A stretch of DNA of 16,136 bases from NCBI GenBank assembly GCA_004524425.1, contig SDNN01000048.1, positions 1-16,136 on the forward strand. The letters are read 5' to 3'. The notes beneath the pieces were generated by a model. That model saw only the letters and a program-made list of their open reading frames with translations, did not search any database and was not told the DNA's origin. The position numbers and the translations under genes are program-made. This document shows positions 13,872 through 16,136 of this stretch, piece after piece. Source of the stretch: Promethearchaeota archaeon. GTDB taxonomy: Archaea; Asgardarchaeota; Lokiarchaeia; Sigynarchaeales; SOKP01. Positions within the stretch are counted from its first letter, which is position 1. Every line of letters starts with the position of its first letter.

Positions 13872-14501
13872 TCAGAAAAAGAAATCGGTCAATTCGTATA
13901 TATCCAACAATTTTTCGACCGTTAAATTGGCATATCCTTTCAAGTCATCAAAAGTCTTGTCTTGAAGTGAGTTTTGGTCTTCCCAAAATATGGTATATAT
14001 CATTCCAAGATACTTCCCATAAGTCAACAACCCTCCTTCAAAATCATGATTTTTTTCTAATGTAATTATTCCAAAGCTATTATTTTCCTCATTCAATGAC
14101 AAAAAATCGACAAGTGCGGTATAAGTTGGTGTGCTCATGAATGCTCTGTCGGTCACGTTGGCAACTGTGTATTCGAAACCTCTCCCCCCCTTGCGAGGCA
14201 TTTTTAAATGATAAAATCGTAAAGTTTCCTTGAGCTCATTTATTCGGTTCCGTGCATTCTCTAATAAAGCGTTATCATTAGCTATATCTTGTTCAATACT
14301 ATCAATTTTTTGGCTTCCTCGGTGTTTACCATTGTTATCTATAAAAGCAACGAATGGAGGGCATTCTTGGCTATTAGGATGCTCCTTTATCAAAACAGTA
14401 GATAAACCAGCCTTTTTATTATATTCTACTTCCTTCTTAAAGCTTGCTTTGCAATAAGGGCACATGAGTTTTAATTTTATCTTCTCTTTTAAATCACTCA
14501 T
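13872..14501 (-). CDS. Zinc-ribbon/coiled-coil protein of unknown function, 209 aa
   Basis: The N-terminus carries a likely metal site: C14-x2-C17 ('MCPYCKAS'), then H41 and C47 in 'KEHPNSQECPPFVAFIDNNG', followed by 'HRGSQKID'. From memory, similar openings (CxxC, then a Cys/His pair, then 'F-x-DxN-x-xRGxQKxD') recur in Asgard proteins of unknown function, so this may be a lineage-specific module; that is recollection, not a search. Residues ~66-97 form a probable coiled coil ('EQDIANDNALLENARNRINE'). The C-terminal ~100 residues ('FGIITLEKNHDFEGG', 'YGKYLGMIYTIFWED') look alpha/beta and might be a longin/roadblock-like fold, which I cannot confirm. The ATG is preceded by GGGATATGAAAAA. It is flanked by long AT-rich gaps, so it is probably a single-gene unit. 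Function unknown. Confidence 0.8.
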   Translation of the reverse strand: MSDLKEKIKLKLMCPYCKASFKKEVEYNKKAGLSTVLIKEHPNSQECPPFVAFIDNNGKHRGSQKIDSIEQDIANDNALLENARNRINELKETLRFYHLKMPRKGGRGFEYTVANVTDRAFMSTPTYTALVDFLSLNEENNSFGIITLEKNHDFEGGLLTYGKYLGMIYTIFWEDQNSLQDKTFDDLKGYANLTVEKLLDIYELTDFFF

Positions 14502-14688
14502 TTTTTCATATCCCTAATCTTATGGGTATTTATAAATTTTAAGAATTAATACACTTGTTCTACCTTCTATCATGAAAAACAATTTTGTAAAAAAGAAAAA
14601 TGAGCTGACAACCAGAAGAATAAAATATTCAAAGATTGCTGCTTAGAATTAAAATTTTAGAAATTAACATTTAATTTGCCATGATAAT

Positions 14689-15117
14689 CTATAAAGTGTT
14701 CATGAGAGTTTCAAATTCTTTTATAGCTTGATCGTTTTCTTTTTCCACGCAGCCTATATCTCCGATGTGTTGCATTCCTGGAACTTTCTTTTTAATGCTC
14801 TCACAAGCTTTCTTCCACATGTTTGGACCCCCAGAAGTCCCGAAACAAATGAGCTTTTTACTTACTAAGTCTTCTTGAGGAATCTTCTTTAAAAACTTTT
14901 TAAATGATCTTGCAGCGCTCATTGCATGTGTACATGAACCCAAGCATAAGAGATCATAAGGCTCAAAAAAATTCTCCTGTTCTTTGATTTGAGCTCTTAC
15001 ATCCTTGTCCCTATATAAATCTGTCGAATGACCATTTTGCTCAAGTAGTGTCTTCATTTTGTTTGCAAGCTCTTCTGTATTGCCTGACTTTGTATTATAT
15101 ATAATTAATGACTTCAT
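14689..15117 (-). CDS. Flavodoxin family protein
   Basis: This 142-residue protein is a single flavodoxin-like alpha/beta domain that binds FMN and acts as a small electron carrier or quinone/flavin reductase. The phosphate-binding loop is 'NTKSGNTEELA' (residues 8-18, pattern T-x-S-G-N-T). The second FMN loop is 'LCLGSCTHAMSAARSFKKFL' at about 58-77, and the third is 'CFGTSGGPNMWKK' at about 91-103. No extra cysteine cluster or membrane segment is seen, and the length is that of short-chain flavodoxins. The ATG at 15117 begins at the first beta strand. It is alone on its strand. Radical SAM enzymes need a reductant and flavodoxins can serve, so a link to the radical SAM enzyme 1.3 kb away is possible, but no operon connects them. 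Confidence 0.9.
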   Translation of the reverse strand: MKSLIIYNTKSGNTEELANKMKTLLEQNGHSTDLYRDKDVRAQIKEQENFFEPYDLLCLGSCTHAMSAARSFKKFLKKIPQEDLVSKKLICFGTSGGPNMWKKACESIKKKVPGMQHIGDIGCVEKENDQAIKEFETLMNTL

Positions 15118-15302
15118 AAAATAATCCTAAATTTCAGTACATTTAAGGATTTCCCATATATAATTTATATTGAGCGTGATAAAAATAAAAAAAATAGTTT
15201 TAAAACGTCCAAAGAATTTGTCTAGTCTTTTTTGAAATAATTAGAGAACCATAATCATTATATAGTCATTTAAATCTAATTTTAATCACTAAAACCTTTA
15301 TA

Positions 15303-15308
15303 GAGGTG
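15303..15308 (+). promoter_or_regulatory. Ribosome binding site that sets a TTG start
   Basis: GAGGTG lies seven bases upstream of the TTG at 15316-15318, matching the archaeal Shine-Dalgarno core. No ATG occurs in frame nearby before the first membrane helix, so this site fixes the start of the membrane protein gene. Confidence 0.7.
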
Positions 15309-15315
15309 TGAAATT

Positions 15316-15741
15316 TTGCTTTTTCAAGAAATTAATGACAAAGTTTTAGAAGCCATGGCAATAGCATCTGTCATTTCTGCATTTATTGTATTCATTCCTG
15401 GTCTACTGATTACCTTATTGTGGGCAAAAAAGAAGGATTGGGAGGGCGGCATTAAACCTGCTCTCATTTTAAATGTTGTATGGTTAATCGTAAATGTTAT
15501 CATTGGATGGTTTTCTTTCTTGGTAATTGCCTTGGTTATCAATATCATCATCGGTGGATTCTTAGCTAGTAAATTATATGATAAAGAACTTGGAGAATCC
15601 TTCAGCTTCTGTTTGGTCGTGTTTATTATCATCTTCGTGATATGGATAATTTTAGTATTAATCATCGGTTTCATTCTCGCGGCCCCTCATCTTGAGGAAT
15701 CAACGGAGGAAGTACCAATTGGAGAAGATCCTTACGGATAG
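15316..15741 (+). CDS. Hypothetical four-helix membrane protein, 141 aa
   Basis: The protein is almost entirely hydrophobic, with four predicted membrane helices at about residues 14-36, 46-64, 66-86 and 97-121. The loops are short: 'AKKKDWEGG' after helix 1 and 'KLYDKELGESF' after helix 3. The tail is acidic and polar ('HLEESTEEVPIGEDPYG'). By the positive-inside rule the Lys-rich loop after helix 1 is probably cytoplasmic. It starts at TTG with a good ribosome binding site. I do not recognise a family; it has no conserved charged residues inside the membrane that would suggest transport or catalysis. It is divergent from the flavodoxin gene, with about 200 bases between the starts. Confidence 0.75.
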   Translation: MLFQEINDKVLEAMAIASVISAFIVFIPGLLITLLWAKKKDWEGGIKPALILNVVWLIVNVIIGWFSFLVIALVINIIIGGFLASKLYDKELGESFSFCLVVFIIIFVIWIILVLIIGFILAAPHLEESTEEVPIGEDPYG

Positions 15742-15850
15742 AAATCTTAGAAAAAGAATTAAAACCAATTTTAAATCATCATTTTTTTAATTTGTTTTTA
15801 ATCGAATTCTTTATCCTTAAAATTAAAGAACTATGATTTCTAAAATTACT

Positions 15851-16097
15851 TTAATTCTGTTCTATTTTGGGATTTGCTATTATGCCAACAAAGCTTTTGC
15901 CCTTCAAAAACAGGATAAAGTATATTAACCCAATGAATATTGACCACACAATAAATAAGTACAAGGTAATTATTCCAATCAAGAAGACGAGAATAGATCC
16001 CATGATCAAACTTATCACTATTTGAATCTTTAAAAGAAGGTCTACAGATTTAACTTGTTCTATCTCTAAAATGGTTTCAGGCTTTCGGATGAGACAT
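15851..16097 (-). pseudogene. Small two-helix membrane protein with an apparent frameshift near its start
   Basis: On the minus strand the frame from 16078 to the TAA at 15851-15853 reads ETILEIEQVKSVDLLLKIQ and then two strongly hydrophobic helices ('ISLIMGSILVFLIGIITLYL', 'FIVWSIFIGLIYFILFLKG') and a polar tail ending NPKIEQN. This frame has no start upstream of the helices: it meets a TAA at 16097-16099. An ATG at 16095-16097 gives MSHPKA and then TGA. Removing one A from the AAA at about 16083-16085 would join the two as MSHPKPETILEIEQ, a sensible 80-residue protein. Either there is a sequencing indel, a true frameshift, or the start is the internal GTG/TTG/ATG near residue 25. Family not recognised. 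Confidence 0.45.
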
Positions 16098-16136
16098 TAA
16101 TTATCATGGGGATCAGTGCCCTGTCCAATCCTGCCG
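16097..16136 (-). CDS. Possible C-terminus of an upstream gene cut by the window edge
   Basis: One minus-strand frame reads GRIGQGTDPHDN and stops at TAA (16097-16099), overlapping the following ATG as TAATG, a common operon junction. A second frame (AGLDRALIPMIINVSSESLK) is also open through this stretch, so the reading frame is not certain. Too short to identify. Confidence 0.25.
   Translation of the reverse strand, partial: GRIGQGTDPHDN

Noticed and set aside
14572..14646. Plus-strand 24-codon frame (MKNNFVKKKNELTTRRIKYS...) in the gap between the zinc-ribbon and flavodoxin genes
   Set aside because: Basic and preceded by a TATA-like run, but no Shine-Dalgarno, no motif, and short frames of this kind are expected by chance in AT-rich DNA.
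15324..15674. 116-codon minus-strand frame opposite the four-helix membrane protein
   Set aside because: The complement of a hydrophobic coding frame naturally stays open; the plus-strand frame has the ribosome binding site and helix pattern.

Overview
The window is strongly AT-rich DNA from an archaeon, most likely an Asgard (Lokiarchaeia/Thorarchaeia-like) lineage. Supporting this are ribosomal protein eS26 (an archaeal/eukaryotic protein), TrmY (an archaeal tRNA methyltransferase), a eukaryote-type small GTPase beside the wreck of a second one, archaeal TATA-like promoters with short or absent leaders, and many lineage-restricted hypothetical proteins. The Asgard assignment is inference; archaeal is well supported.

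Layout. 1-2100 holds a 642-residue orphan protein (+), converging on mobB (-, molybdenum cofactor GTPase). 2797-4797 encodes a PIN-domain nuclease fused to a helical, TPR-like body. 4920-6949 is a minus-strand housekeeping block: eS26 (read from an ATT codon with a strong ribosome binding site), a CDP-alcohol phosphatidyltransferase (lipid headgroup synthesis) and TrmY. 7081-7255 is a frameshifted C-terminal remnant of a Rab/Ras-like GTPase, followed at 7516 by an intact GTPase with an Arf-like G3 motif. 8182-8520 is a two-helix membrane protein.

8810-13641 is the most interesting stretch: a 39-residue peptide with nine cysteines arranged as three CKCGGGC units (metallothionein-like or modified-peptide precursor), a GPH-family MFS transporter, a creatininase-family hydrolase, and a PqqD-domain/radical SAM/SPASM enzyme with an 81-residue Cys-containing partner directly downstream. 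PqqD, radical SAM and creatininase proteins are also the maturation parts of mycofactocin-type systems, so this may be an undescribed modified-peptide or redox-cofactor locus; the link is a hypothesis and a simple metallothionein is an equally good reading of the peptide.

13872-16136 has a zinc-ribbon/coiled-coil protein of unknown function, a flavodoxin, a four-helix membrane protein, and, at the window edge, a small membrane-protein gene whose start region appears frame-disrupted. No tRNA, rRNA, CRISPR array or insertion sequence was recognised.
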